Source: DATAGF01 sp963834875
GTDB taxonomy: Bacteria; Actinomycetota; Thermoleophilia; Miltoncostaeales; Miltoncostaeaceae
Length of the DNA: 64,000 bases
NCBI GenBank assembly: GCA_963834875.1
Contig: CAWIDG010000012.1
Coordinates: forward strand, 1-64,000
Reading direction: 5' to 3'
Shown here: positions 17,833-26,884 of the stretch, one piece after another
Layout of the letters: the number at the start of each line of letters is the position of its first letter
How positions within the stretch are numbered: the first letter of the stretch is position 1
Made by a program: the position numbers and the translations under genes
The notes under the pieces: generated by a model
The model's input: only the letters and a program-made list of their open reading frames with translations
The model's database searches: none
Told to the model about the DNA's origin: nothing

Positions 17833-19293
17833 CTAGGCCGAGACCCCGGCCTTCTCGCGCACCAGCTCGCTGACCCGGGCGGGGTCGGCGCGGCCGCCGG
17901 TGGCCTTCATGGCCTGGCCGACGAAGTACCCGACGAGCTTGTCCTTCCCGCCGCGCAGCTGCTCGGCCTGGGCGGGGTTCTCCTCCAGCAGCCGATCCAC
18001 CAGCGCGATCAGCTCGCCGTCGTCGGAGATCTGCCCGAGCCCGCGCTCCTCGACGACCGCCCGGGGCGAGGCGCCGCTGCGGACGACCTCGGCCAGCACC
18101 TCCTTGGCGGCCGGCTCCGAGAGCGTCCGGTCCTCGCGCAGGGCGATCAGCTCCGCCAGCAGCTCCGGCGTCACCATGCTCTGCCACGGCTCCTGGCCCG
18201 CGTCGCGCAGCTGGGCGCGCAGCTCGCCACGGATCCACCTCGCCGCCGCCTTCGGGTCGGCCCGGTCGGCCACGGCCTCGAAGTAGTCGCCGAGCTCGGC
18301 CGTCTCCGAGAGCACCTCCGCGTCCTCGTAGGTCAGCCCAAGCTCGGCCGCCCACCGGCGCCGCCGGTTGACCGGCAGCTCGGGCAGCCCGGCGCGGAGC
18401 CCTTCCACCCAGCCCGGGTCGGGGGCCATCGGGACCAGGTCGGGCTCCGGGAAGTAGCGGTAGTCGTGCGCCTCCTCCTTGCTGCGCAGCGGGTGGATCT
18501 CCCCTGTGTCGGGGTCGAAGTGCAGCGTCTCCTGCACGACCCGCCCGCCGGCGTCGAGCAGGGCCACCTGGCGGGCGATCTCGGCCTCGATGCCCCGCTC
18601 GAGGAAGCGGAAGCTGTTCATGTTCTTCAGCTCCGCCTTGGTGCCGAGGGCCTCCGAGCCCGCCGGCCGCACGCTCACGTTGGCGTCGGCCCGCAGCGAC
18701 CCCTCCTCCATGTTGCAGTCGCTCACGCCCAGGCGCCGCAGGGTCTGGCGCAGCTGGCGCAGGAAGGCGCCGGCGTCGGCGGCCGAGCGCAGGTCGGGCT
18801 CGGTGACGATCTCGAGCAGCGGCGTGCCGCCCCGGTTGAAGTCGACGCCCGAGGACTCGGCCCCGGCGCGACGGCCGCCCGCGCCCAGGTGCACGAGCTT
18901 GGCCGCGTCCTCCTCGAGGTGCGCCCGCGTGATGCCGACCTCCAGATCGCGCCCGTCCGGCGCCAGGGCGCGGAACGAGCCGCCCACGCAGAGCGGCTCG
19001 TCGTACTGGGAGATCTGGTACGCCTTCGAGAGGTCGGGATAGAAGTAGTTCTTGCGGTGGAACTCGGACGCCGGCGGCACCGAGCAGCCGAGCGCCAGGC
19101 CGGCGAGGACGGCGAGCCGCACGGCCTCGCGGTTGGCCACCGGGAGGGCCCCCGGGTGCGCGAGGCAGACCGGGCAGGTGTGCGTGTTGGGCGGGTCCCC
19201 GAAGCTCAGCTCGCAGCCGCAGAACATCTTGGTGCGGGTGGCGAGCTGGACGTGGATCTCCAGCCCGATGACGGGCTCCCAGGCGGTGCTCAC
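17833..19293 (-). CDS. gatB: Asp-tRNA(Asn)/Glu-tRNA(Gln) amidotransferase subunit B
   Basis: The 486-residue tRNA-binding kinase subunit of GatCAB, which makes Gln-tRNA and/or Asn-tRNA by amidating mischarged tRNA. Motifs are WEPVIGLEIHVQLATRTKMF, zinc cysteines CGC and CPVCLAHPG, FHRKNYFYPDLSKAYQISQY, and DFNRGGTPLLEIVTEPD. The C-terminal YqeY-like helical tail (about 390-486) ends KDKLVGYFVGQAMKATGG. GTG 19293 overlaps the gatA stop (GTGA). The frame is intact. Confidence 0.96.
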   Translation of the reverse strand: MSTAWEPVIGLEIHVQLATRTKMFCGCELSFGDPPNTHTCPVCLAHPGALPVANREAVRLAVLAGLALGCSVPPASEFHRKNYFYPDLSKAYQISQYDEPLCVGGSFRALAPDGRDLEVGITRAHLEEDAAKLVHLGAGGRRAGAESSGVDFNRGGTPLLEIVTEPDLRSAADAGAFLRQLRQTLRRLGVSDCNMEEGSLRADANVSVRPAGSEALGTKAELKNMNSFRFLERGIEAEIARQVALLDAGGRVVQETLHFDPDTGEIHPLRSKEEAHDYRYFPEPDLVPMAPDPGWVEGLRAGLPELPVNRRRRWAAELGLTYEDAEVLSETAELGDYFEAVADRADPKAAARWIRGELRAQLRDAGQEPWQSMVTPELLAELIALREDRTLSEPAAKEVLAEVVRSGASPRAVVEERGLGQISDDGELIALVDRLLEENPAQAEQLRGGKDKLVGYFVGQAMKATGGRADPARVSELVREKAGVSA

Positions 19294-20735
19294 AGGACGC
19301 CCGGCGGGGTCGGATCGAAGCCGATCGCGCCCTCGAGGACGTGGGCGACCTCGAGCAGGCGGTTCTCGCTGAAGGCCGGCCCGACGATCTGCAGCCCGAC
19401 GGGCAGGCCGTCGGAGAGGCCGCAGGGGATCGACAGCGACGGCAGGCCGGCGAGGCTCGACGGGATCGTGCAGACGTCGGAGAGGTACATCGCGAGGGGG
19501 TCCTCCACGCGCTCGCCGATCGGGAACGCGACCGTCGGCGACGTCGGCGAGACGATGACGTCGACGCGCTCGAAGGCGGCGTCGAAGTCGCGCCGGATCA
19601 GCGTCCTCACCTTCTGCGCGCGCAGGTAGTAGGCGTCGTAGTACCCCGAGGCGAGCGCGAAGGTGCCGAGCATCACGCGACGCTTCACCTCGGGCCCGAA
19701 GCCGGTGCCGCGCGTTGACTCGTAGTGCTCGAGGATGTCCTCCGGCTCGCCGAAACGCGGCCCGTAGCGGATGCCGTCGAAGCGGGCGAGGTTCGACGAG
19801 CACTCGGCCGGGGCGATGAGGTAGTAGGTGGCGATGCCGTGCTCGGTCGTCGCGAGGCTGACGCGCTCGACGCCCCCGCCGAGCTCCTCGACCCGGGCGA
19901 GCGCCGCGTCCACCGCATCCCGCACCCCGGGCTCCACGCCGTCGCCCATGAGCTCGTCGACGACGCCCACGCGCAGCCCGGCCAGGCCGGTCGCCTCGGG
20001 TGGCCGGATCGGCTCGTCCCACTCGAGCGAGGTCGAGTCCCGCTCGTCGTGGCCGACGATGTGCGACAGCAGCAGCGCGGCGTCGCGGACCGTCCGCGCG
20101 AACGGGCCCACCTGGTCGAGCGACGACGCGAAGGCGATCAGGCCGTAGCGCGACACCGCGCCGTAGGTCGGCTTGACGCCGACGATGCCGCACAGGGCCG
20201 CGGGCTGCCGGATGGAGCCGCCGGTGTCGCTGCCGAGGGCCCAGGGGGCCTGGTACGCGGCCACGGCCGCCGCCGACCCGCCGCTGGATCCGCCCGGCAC
20301 GCGCTCCTCGTCCCAGGGGTTGCGGGTGATCTGGTAGGCCGAGTTCTCGGTGCTCGACCCCATCGCGAACTCGTCCATGTTGGTCTTGCCGATCACGATC
20401 GCCCCTGCGCGCTCCAGCCGCTCGACGCACGTCGCCGTGTAGAGGGGGCGGAAGCCCTCCAGGATGCGCGAGCCCGCGGTCGTCGTGAGGTCGCGCGTCG
20501 AGAGCGCGTCCTTGATCGCGATCGGCACGCCGCCCAGCGGGGGGCGCTCGGGGGCCGCATCGATCCGGCGGGCGCGCTCGCGGGCGCCCTCGGCGTTGAC
20601 GGCCAGGAACGCCCCCCAGCGGTCGTCCTCGGCGCGCGCCAGGGCGGCGTCGACCAGGTCGGCGGCGCTCGTCTCGCCGGCGTGCAGGGCCCGAACGGCG
20701 TCCTCGGCCGTCAGCTCGTGGAGCGCCGCCGCCAT
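19290..20735 (-). CDS. gatA: Asp-tRNA(Asn)/Glu-tRNA(Gln) amidotransferase subunit A
   Basis: The 481-residue glutaminase subunit of GatCAB, an amidase-signature protein that releases ammonia from glutamine. The catalytic triad is visible: K75 in GGVPIAIKDALSTRD, cis-serine near S150 in PGGSSGGSAAAVAA, and the nucleophile serine near S174 in LGSDTGGSIRQPAALCG. It begins shortly after gatC (stop and start overlap as ATGA) and overlaps gatB. The order gatC-gatA-gatB is the standard operon. Confidence 0.96.
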   Translation of the reverse strand: MAAALHELTAEDAVRALHAGETSAADLVDAALARAEDDRWGAFLAVNAEGARERARRIDAAPERPPLGGVPIAIKDALSTRDLTTTAGSRILEGFRPLYTATCVERLERAGAIVIGKTNMDEFAMGSSTENSAYQITRNPWDEERVPGGSSGGSAAAVAAYQAPWALGSDTGGSIRQPAALCGIVGVKPTYGAVSRYGLIAFASSLDQVGPFARTVRDAALLLSHIVGHDERDSTSLEWDEPIRPPEATGLAGLRVGVVDELMGDGVEPGVRDAVDAALARVEELGGGVERVSLATTEHGIATYYLIAPAECSSNLARFDGIRYGPRFGEPEDILEHYESTRGTGFGPEVKRRVMLGTFALASGYYDAYYLRAQKVRTLIRRDFDAAFERVDVIVSPTSPTVAFPIGERVEDPLAMYLSDVCTIPSSLAGLPSLSIPCGLSDGLPVGLQIVGPAFSENRLLEVAHVLEGAIGFDPTPPGVL

Positions 20736-21016
20736 CAGTCGAATCGGACGACGGCGAACTTGTCCTCGACGACCTCGGGCGCCTCTCGCAGGGCCTCCTC
20801 CTGCGACAGGCCGGGGCGCGGCTCGTCGTCGCGCATCACGTTCTGCCGCTCGATGACGTGGGTCGTCGGCGGCACGTCGTCGAGGTCGAGGGACTGGATG
20901 CGCTCGACGTGGTCGAGGATGCCCGACAGCTCCTCGCGCATGCGATCCTCCTCCTGCGGCTCGAGGTGCAGGCGCGCGAGGCGCGCGACGTGGCGGACGG
21001 TGGCGTCGTCGATCAC
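20735..21016 (-). CDS. gatC: Asp-tRNA(Asn)/Glu-tRNA(Gln) amidotransferase subunit C
   Basis: A 93-residue helical linker subunit that stabilises GatA and GatB. The N-terminus DDATVRHVARLARLHLEPQE, then ELSGILDHVERIQSLDLDDV and PTTHVIERQNVMRDDEP, are characteristic. First gene of gatCAB. Confidence 0.95.
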   Translation of the reverse strand: MIDDATVRHVARLARLHLEPQEEDRMREELSGILDHVERIQSLDLDDVPPTTHVIERQNVMRDDEPRPGLSQEEALREAPEVVEDKFAVVRFD

Positions 21017-21046
21017 GCCGTCGACCCTAGCGCCGCGGGCCCGCGC

Positions 21047-22369
21047 TCACCCGGGCGGCGGCAGGCTGACCAGCACGGCGACGCTGACCATGAGGGCGGT
21101 CGCCAGCGCGAGCTCCGCGGCCACGCTCACCCGCAGGGCCGCCGCCGCGCCGCGGTCGTCAGGGTCGAGGCCGAGGGCCGCACGCTCGAGGCGCGGGTGC
21201 GCGACCAGGCGGTTGTAGGCGCCGCCGACGAGGAGCACGGCGAAGAGGCCGAGCTTCACCAGGAGGGCCCGGCCGTAGGCCGTGTCGGCGACGTCGCCGA
21301 CCGACCCCAGCTCGGCGAGCGCCCGGTACACGCCCGTGACCACCAGCACCGCGACGGCGGTCAGGGCCAGCGCGGAGAACCGCACCACCACCCCGGCGCC
21401 CAGCCGGACCCGGTCTCCCGAGGGGAGCGCCCGCACGGCGGGCAGCGCGAGGACGGCGAGCCCCAGGAGCCCGCCCAGCCAGGCGGCCGTCGCGAGACTG
21501 TGGAGCGCGTCGATGACGACGTTGGCCGTCCGGTCCCCGCCGCTCGACGCGTGGCCGGCCCAGCTGATGGCCACGAGGGCGGCGGCCGGGGGCAGGCCGA
21601 GCGCGAGCGCCGGCACCGCGCCGGCGGGCGGCGCCCTGCGGCCCAGGGCCACGCCGGCGGCGACGGCGGCCGCGAGCGCGCCCGCCTGGACCCACCACGC
21701 GGCGCCGACCCGCGTGTCGAGCAGCAGGGTCCCGAGCCCGTCCGGCCCCTCGCGCAGGCCCCGGAGCAGCCCGACCGGCAGCAGCGCGAGCCCGGCGGCG
21801 CCCGCCGCGACCAGGGCCCACCAGGCGGTCCACCAGCGCCGGCCGCGGCGGCCGAGGGCGTCCCCGGCGCGGCGCCGGAAGCCCTCGGCCTCGGCGGGAG
21901 GCCGCCCGGGCGGCGCGACGCCGCCCGCGCGCACGGCCGGCTCCACGATGCCGGCGGCGAGGACGACCAGCCCCAGGAGGCCGATCGGCGCGATCAGGAG
22001 GAGGAAGCGGGCGGTCACGGCGAGCGGGCCGTCGTCGTCGCCCGCCGCCGGGCCCGACGGGTGGCCGTCCTGCGAGAGCACCCGCCAGTCGACGGCGACG
22101 GGTCCCGCCACCGGCCGGCGCAGCGGGGCGACGATCGCCCGCGCGTCGCGCGGGTCGCGGCGCGCGGGCCCGGAGAGGACGCGGCCGCCGGCGCCCACGA
22201 CCTCCAGCCTCAGGAACGCGGTCTCGACCGGCGACGAGAGCACGACCCGCGCCGCCCGGGGCCCCACCTCGACGGAGCGCTCCTCGGCGTGTCCCGACGC
22301 GGTCCCCGGCGCCGCGAGGGCGGCGAGGAGCGCGAGGGCGCAGGCGCCCCACCGGCCCCGCGCGATCAC
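21047..22369 (-). CDS. CopC-CopD fusion copper-type membrane protein
   Basis: About 440 residues from GTG 22369, which overlaps the preceding gene as GTGA. A signal peptide is followed by a CopC-like beta domain (GHAEERSVEVGPRAARVVLS at the mature N-terminus; WRVLSQDGHPSGP), where the first histidine and the later DGH could bind copper. After about residue 130 comes a CopD-like membrane domain with about eight helices (FLLLIAPIGLLGLVVLAAG, AISWAGHASSG, NVVIDALHSLATAAWLGGLL, GRALLVKLGLFAVLLVGGAYNR). YcnJ/CopCD relatives take up or handle copper. The link to copper supply for cytochrome oxidase fits the neighbouring heme A synthase but is inference. Confidence 0.8.
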   Translation of the reverse strand: MIARGRWGACALALLAALAAPGTASGHAEERSVEVGPRAARVVLSSPVETAFLRLEVVGAGGRVLSGPARRDPRDARAIVAPLRRPVAGPVAVDWRVLSQDGHPSGPAAGDDDGPLAVTARFLLLIAPIGLLGLVVLAAGIVEPAVRAGGVAPPGRPPAEAEGFRRRAGDALGRRGRRWWTAWWALVAAGAAGLALLPVGLLRGLREGPDGLGTLLLDTRVGAAWWVQAGALAAAVAAGVALGRRAPPAGAVPALALGLPPAAALVAISWAGHASSGGDRTANVVIDALHSLATAAWLGGLLGLAVLALPAVRALPSGDRVRLGAGVVVRFSALALTAVAVLVVTGVYRALAELGSVGDVADTAYGRALLVKLGLFAVLLVGGAYNRLVAHPRLERAALGLDPDDRGAAAALRVSVAAELALATALMVSVAVLVSLPPPG

Positions 22370-22923
22370 GACGCGCGCGGCGGGCCGCCCGCGAGGTCGT
22401 AGAGCTCGCCGCGACCGACCCCGATCGCCGAGATCACCGTCGTGTGGCCGCCCTCGGTCCAGGTGACCACCGTCCGGGGGCCGGCGTCGAAGCTGTGCAG
22501 CAGCACGCCGCGGCGGCCCGTCCGGCGCGCGCCGTCCGGCGGCTCGACCGGATCGCCGGGGACGACGGTGTGGGCGACCCGCCGCCCCTCGCGACCCCAG
22601 AACACCGTGGTGGTGGCGCGCCCCTCGACGTCGTCCGAGCGCATCCCGACCGGGGCCCAGCCCGCCCGCGCGGCGAAGTCGTCGAAGCCCTCGCCCCCGG
22701 ACGCATCCGGCGGGACGGCGGGCGCCGGCGCCTCGGCCTCGCCGTCCTGGGCCGCGACCACGGCCGCCACCGCCCGCCCCGCCTGCCCGTCGTCCGAGAG
22801 CCCGAAGGCGACGGCCACGCCGATCGCCACGAGCGTGATCGCGATTCCCGCGACGAGCCCGACGCGCCGCCGCCGGTGCGGGAGCGCGGCCGGCGCCGCA
22901 GGGGGGTCGTCGGGCCGCGGCAT
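22366..22923 (-). CDS. Single-pass membrane protein, anti-sigma-like extracytoplasmic domain
   Basis: The product is 185 residues. A short basic cytoplasmic N-terminus (PHRRRRVG) precedes one TM helix at about 22-42 (LVAGIAITLVAIGVAVAF), then an external domain. Its second half (VVTWTEGGHTTVISAIG near the end) resembles the beta-rich external part found in some membrane anti-sigma factors and zf-HC2-less relatives, but no zinc-binding anti-sigma domain is visible at the N-terminus. It is upstream of and translationally coupled to the CopC-CopD gene, so it may assist copper handling. Function unknown. Confidence 0.6.
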   Translation of the reverse strand: MPRPDDPPAAPAALPHRRRRVGLVAGIAITLVAIGVAVAFGLSDDGQAGRAVAAVVAAQDGEAEAPAPAVPPDASGGEGFDDFAARAGWAPVGMRSDDVEGRATTTVFWGREGRRVAHTVVPGDPVEPPDGARRTGRRGVLLHSFDAGPRTVVTWTEGGHTTVISAIGVGRGELYDLAGGPPRAS

Positions 22924-22977
22924 CGGGGGAGTCTGACACCGCCGCCCGCGGCGCCGGCGCCACTACGATGTCCGGCG

Positions 22978-23985
22978 ATGCGCCTCATCCGGGCCCTGCG
23001 CGCCCCCCAGCCGTTCGCGCGTCTCACCCTCGTCGCCCTCGCCCTGCTGTGGCTCATCGTGCCGAGCGGCGCGGTCGTGCGGCTGACGGCCTCCGGGCTC
23101 GGCTGCCCCGACTGGCCGTTGTGCGACGGGGGCGTCGTGCCGGCCCAGGCCGGCCACGCTCTGATCGAGTACTCAAATCGGATCCTGTCCGGGATCGTGA
23201 TGGCGGTCGCGGTGCTGACGTGGGTCGTCGCCCGGCGCATGCCAGGGGCGCCCCCGGCGCTGCGGCGCTGGTCCGCGGCAATCGCGGGAGCCACCGCCCT
23301 CCAGGTCCCGCTCGGCGCGGTGACGGTGCTCACCGGGCTGCACCCGCTGGCCGTGGGCTCCCACTTCCTGCTGTCGATGGTGGCCCTGGGGAGCGGGACC
23401 GTCCTCGCGCTGCGCGCCCGCGACTGGGCGGCGGGCGTGGAGCGCCAGTGGGACCGGCGCCGCGGGCCCCTCGCGGTCGCCGTGGCCCTGGCGGCGGCCG
23501 TCGTGCTCGTCACGGGTGCGGTCGTGACCGCGGCCGGCCCCCACTCCGGCGACGACGACGTCACCGAGCGCTTCGGCGACCTGCTGCTCGCGATCCGGGT
23601 GCACGTGCGCGCCGTCGTGGTCTTCGCCGTCCTGGCCGCCGTGCTGGTCGCGTGGGTCTGGCGCGAGGGGGGTGCCGACCGCCTGACGCGCCGCCTGGCC
23701 CTGGCCGCCGTGCCCCTGATGGCCATCCAGATCGCGCTGGGCGAGTACCAGTACCGCAACGGGCTGCCCTGGGAGGTCGTCGTCTTCCACGTGACCGTGG
23801 CCGCGCTGCTCTGGGCCGTGGTCGTGGCCGCCTGCCGGGGCGTCGCGCGCGTCGGCGTGGCGGAGGGAGCGGTCTACGGGCGGCGCGAGGCGAGCCGCTG
23901 GCAGGAGACGCAGCGGACGGCGTCCGGCAGCGCCCTCAGCCGGCCCTCCGGGATCTCCGAGCCGCAGTCGACGCAGACCCCGTAG
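22978..23985 (+). CDS. ctaA: Heme A synthase (COX15/CtaA family)
   Basis: A 335-residue protein with about eight TM helices that oxidises heme O to heme A for aa3-type cytochrome oxidase. It has GAVVRLTASGLGCPDWPLCDG, the cysteine pair of the first external loop. The four heme-binding histidines appear in AGHALIEYSNRI, VGSHFLLSM, IRVHVRAVVVF and VVFHVTVAALLW. A TACGAT box at 22964-22969, 8 bases before the ATG, suggests leaderless transcription. The last ~35 residues overlap the convergent DksA-like gene by 112 bases and are not membrane-like, so the true end may be earlier. Confidence 0.9.
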   Translation: MRLIRALRAPQPFARLTLVALALLWLIVPSGAVVRLTASGLGCPDWPLCDGGVVPAQAGHALIEYSNRILSGIVMAVAVLTWVVARRMPGAPPALRRWSAAIAGATALQVPLGAVTVLTGLHPLAVGSHFLLSMVALGSGTVLALRARDWAAGVERQWDRRRGPLAVAVALAAAVVLVTGAVVTAAGPHSGDDDVTERFGDLLLAIRVHVRAVVVFAVLAAVLVAWVWREGGADRLTRRLALAAVPLMAIQIALGEYQYRNGLPWEVVVFHVTVAALLWAVVVAACRGVARVGVAEGAVYGRREASRWQETQRTASGSALSRPSGISEPQSTQTP

Positions 23986-24233
23986 GTCCCCGCCTCGATG
24001 GCCGCGAGGGCCGCCCGCAGGCGCTCCTCGCGCTCGCGCCAGCGCAGCTGCTCGCGCAGCTCGCGCTCGCGCAGGTCGGCGTCGGTGGCCGCCTCGGCGG
24101 GGTGATGGTGCCCGTCGCCGCGCTCCTCGGCGTCGCGGGCGAGGTCGCGCTGCTCGAGCGCGGCCAGCACCTCGTCGCGCAGCCGCCGGAGGCGCTCGGC
24201 GGGGTCGGCGTCCCGTGTGGGCTCGACGGCCAT
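23874..24233 (-). CDS. DksA/TraR-family zinc-finger protein
   Basis: A 119-residue protein from ATG 24233 (AVEPTRDADPAERLRRLRDE), preferred over the longer frame because the extension is unlike the family. A helical coiled-coil N-terminal half with many Arg and Glu is followed by GTYGVCVDCGSEIPEGRL and ALPDAVRCVSCQRLASR, a four-cysteine zinc finger of the DksA/TraR C4 type. Members bind the RNA polymerase secondary channel or act as general stress regulators; the YteA/TraR-like actinobacterial group is less well characterised. Confidence 0.88.
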   Translation of the reverse strand: MAVEPTRDADPAERLRRLRDEVLAALEQRDLARDAEERGDGHHHPAEAATDADLRERELREQLRWREREERLRAALAAIEAGTYGVCVDCGSEIPEGRLRALPDAVRCVSCQRLASRRP

Positions 24234-24324
24234 CGGGCGATGGTAGCGGCCGAGCCCGCCCTCAACCGGGCGGCGGGCGCCCCGCGCCGCGCTAGCCTGG
24301 CGCGGGGGACGAGCGGAGGTGGCC

Positions 24325-25319
24325 ATGGCTGAGGCGCACGCCGTGGAGGCGGAGCGGCTCGTGCGGCATCTTCAAGGGCGGCATCCGGGCGGTCAACGGC
24401 GTCGACCTGGTCGTCGAGCGCGGCGAGGTCTACGGGTTCCTGGGGCCGAACGGCGCCGGCAAGAGCACCACCGTGCGCATGCTGGCGACGCTCCTGCGCC
24501 CCACCGGCGGGCGCGCGCTCGTGGCCGGGCACGACGTCGTGTCCGAGGCCGCGGCCGTGCGCCGCAGCATCGGCGTGGCCCTGCAGGACGCCGCCATCGA
24601 CCCGTACATGACCGGCCGCGAGCTGCTCCACCTTCAGGCGGTGCTCCACGGCTTCCCGCGGGCGGTCGGGCGGGCGCGCGCCGTGGAGCTCCTCGAGCGG
24701 GTCAACCTCTCCGCGGCGGCCGACCGGCGCGTCGGCACCTACTCCGGCGGCATGCGGCGGCGGCTCGACCTCGCCCTGGCGCTGGTGCACGAGCCGGAGG
24801 TGCTGTTCCTCGACGAGCCCACCACCGGCCTCGACCCCATCTCGCGGCTCACCCTCTGGGAGGAGGTCCGGCGCCTGAACAGCGAGTCGGGGACCACCGT
24901 CTTCCTCACCACCCAGTACCTGGAGGAGGCCGACCAGCTCGCCGGACGCGTGGGCATCATCGACGGCGGCCGCATCGTGGCCGAGGGGACCCCGGCGGAG
25001 CTGAAGGCCCAGGTGGGCGACCCGACCCTGAACGTCTCGCTCGCCCGCCCCGAGGACGCGGACGGCGCGGCGGCGGCCCTGAGGCCGCTCGGCGAGCTCG
25101 TCCCGGCGCGCCCGGGGTGTCTCGCCGTGCGCCTGCCCTGCCGGCGCGGCCGCCCTGCCCGCGGCGGTGCGGGCCCTCGACGACGCGGGCGTCGACGTCG
25201 CGGGCCTCGACCTCGCGCAGCCCACCCTCGACGACGTCTTCGTGGCGAAGACCGGCCGGCACCTCGAGGCCGAGACCGCCGAGGGCCCGGCGGGCGCGCC
25301 GGCCCCGTCGGCGGCGTGA
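24325..25319 (+). CDS. ABC-2 type transporter ATPase (two frame breaks)
   Basis: About 330 residues after correction, DrrA-like. The start ATG 24325 has GCGGAGG about 6 bases before GGCC-ATG. One extra C at about 24367 separates AVEAERLVR from IFKGGIRAVNGVDLVV. Then come Walker A GPNGAGKSTT, Q-loop VALQDAAIDPYMTG, signature TYSGGMRRRLDLALALVHEP, Walker B VLFLDEPTTGLDP and H-loop TTQYLEEADQL. A second break at about 25140 leads into ALDDAGVDVAGLDLAQPTL and DDVFVAKTGRHLE, the usual C-terminal DrrA domain. The stop overlaps the first permease start (GTGA). It powers export of an unknown, probably hydrophobic, compound. Confidence 0.88.
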
Positions 25320-26095
25320 CCCTCGCGCTGCGCCAGACCGGAGCGCTCGCCTGGCGCTCGGTGCTCGGGACCGTGCGCACGCCCCAGGCCCTCTTCCCCA
25401 GCCTCTTCTTCCCGCTGGTCCTGATGGCGATCTTCACCGGGTCGTTCGGCAACGCGCCGGGGACGATCCCGGGCTTCCCGCCGGTGCGGGGGTTCGTCAA
25501 CTTCGCGGTCGCCGGGGCGATCGTCCAGGGCATCCTCATCGGCGGGACGAGCGCCGGCGCCGCCTTCGCCCTGGACATCGAGGGCGGGTTCTTCGACCGC
25601 CTCGTGGCCTCGCCGGTGTCGCGGCTGGCGATCCTGACGGGCCGCCTGGGCGGCGGGGTGACGCTGGCGATGGCCCAGACCGTCCTCTTCCTGGCGATCG
25701 CCGCGGCGTTCGGCGCGCGGGTCGAGGGCGGCGTCGCGGGCATCGCGATCCTGCTGGTGCTGGCCTGCCTGATGGCGATCGCGGTGAGCGGGCTGGGGGT
25801 CGTGCTGGCGCTGCGCACGGGCTCGGCCGAGGCCGTGCAGGGCACCTTCCCGCTGTTCTTCGCGCTGCTCTTCTTCTCCTCGGCGTTCTTCCCCCGCGAG
25901 ACCATGACCGGCTGGTTCCGGACCGTCGCCGACCTCAACCCGATCTCGTACCTCGTGGAGGCCATGCGCGACCTGGTCATCGTGGGTGTGGAGCCGCGCC
26001 CGACGCTGATCGGCCTGGGCGTGGTGGTCGGGCTGGCGGCGGCGGCGGTGACCGCGAGCTACCTCGCGTTCCGGCGCCGCCTGGCGGCGACGTGA
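25316..26095 (+). CDS. ABC-2 type permease (first)
   Basis: A 259-residue DrrB-like membrane subunit with six predicted TM helices. Typical family text: RTPQALFPSLFFPLVLMAIF near the N-terminus, LDIEGGFFDRLVASPVSRLA, and FSSAFFPRETMTGWFRTVAD then LNPISYLVEAMRDL near the C-terminus. The GTG start overlaps the ATPase stop, and the stop overlaps the second permease start. With that paralogue it forms a heterodimeric exporter pore. Confidence 0.9.
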   Translation: MTLALRQTGALAWRSVLGTVRTPQALFPSLFFPLVLMAIFTGSFGNAPGTIPGFPPVRGFVNFAVAGAIVQGILIGGTSAGAAFALDIEGGFFDRLVASPVSRLAILTGRLGGGVTLAMAQTVLFLAIAAAFGARVEGGVAGIAILLVLACLMAIAVSGLGVVLALRTGSAEAVQGTFPLFFALLFFSSAFFPRETMTGWFRTVADLNPISYLVEAMRDLVIVGVEPRPTLIGLGVVVGLAAAAVTASYLAFRRRLAAT

Positions 26096-26868
26096 TGCGG
26101 CTCCGGCATGGGCTCGCCGTCAGCGCCGGGCTCGCCTGGCGCAGCCTGATCCTGGTGCGGCGCATGCCGTCGGTGTTCCTGCCGTCGCTGATCATGCCGC
26201 TCTTCATCCTCATCGCCACGGCCGGCGCGTTCCGCGGCATCTCGCTGCTGCCCCAGTTCGCGGGCGCCTCGTACCTGGCGTTCACGATCCCGCTCGCCCT
26301 CGTCATGGGCGCCGGCTTCGCGGGCATGAACGCCGGCATGACCCTCGCGCGCGACATCGAGGGCGGCTTCGCCGACCGCCTGGTGGTGAGCCCCGCCCCG
26401 CGCATCACGCTGATCGCCGGACCGCTGATGGCGGCGGGCCTGCGGAGCCTCTTCACCACCACCGTGGTCCTCATCGCCGGCCTGATCGGCGGCGTCGGGC
26501 TGCCGGGGGTCGTCGACACGGCAGCGCTCTACCTGCTGGGGGTGGGGTTCTCGGCGGCCTCGGCCTGCTGGGCGATGGGCGTCGCCCTGCGCACCCGCAC
26601 GATCCAGGCCGCCCCCCTGATGCAGGTGGTGATCTTCCTGGCGGTGTTCACCTCCGTCGCGTACGCCCCCCGCGAGGTCCTGACGGGGTGGCTCGCGACC
26701 GTCGCGGACGTCAACCCGGTGACCTACCTGCTCGAGGCGGCCCGCGCCGCCGAGCTCACCGGCCTCGGCTGGGACGCCCTGTGGCCCGCGCTGGTCGCGC
26801 TGGCGGCCCTCCTGGCCCTGCTCGGCACCTGGGCCGTGACCGGCCTCGCCACCCTCGGACGGAGATAG
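26095..26868 (+). CDS. ABC-2 type permease (second)
   Basis: A 257-residue paralogue of the preceding permease, again six TM helices. It contains MPSVFLPSLIMPLFILIATA, ARDIEGGFADRLVVSPAPRI and YAPREVLTGWLATVADVNPV then TYLLEAARAAEL. The same domain order and similar length indicate tandem duplication. The start overlaps the previous stop as TGATG. Together with the ATPase it makes a full exporter; the substrate cannot be told. Confidence 0.9.
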   Translation: MRLRHGLAVSAGLAWRSLILVRRMPSVFLPSLIMPLFILIATAGAFRGISLLPQFAGASYLAFTIPLALVMGAGFAGMNAGMTLARDIEGGFADRLVVSPAPRITLIAGPLMAAGLRSLFTTTVVLIAGLIGGVGLPGVVDTAALYLLGVGFSAASACWAMGVALRTRTIQAAPLMQVVIFLAVFTSVAYAPREVLTGWLATVADVNPVTYLLEAARAAELTGLGWDALWPALVALAALLALLGTWAVTGLATLGRR

Positions 26869-26884
26869 GAGCGGAGGAGAAGCC

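Noticed and set aside
15277..19629. Very long plus-strand frame (1450 codons) opposite ligase and gatB
   Set aside because: Open only because of GC-rich codon structure; low-complexity Arg/Pro/His composition and no family signal. The minus-strand genes are certain.
24325..26868. Single fused exporter protein in one long frame
   Set aside because: The apparent long frame joins shifted parts of the ATPase with permease sequence; the real arrangement is three overlapping genes, with two frame breaks in the ATPase.
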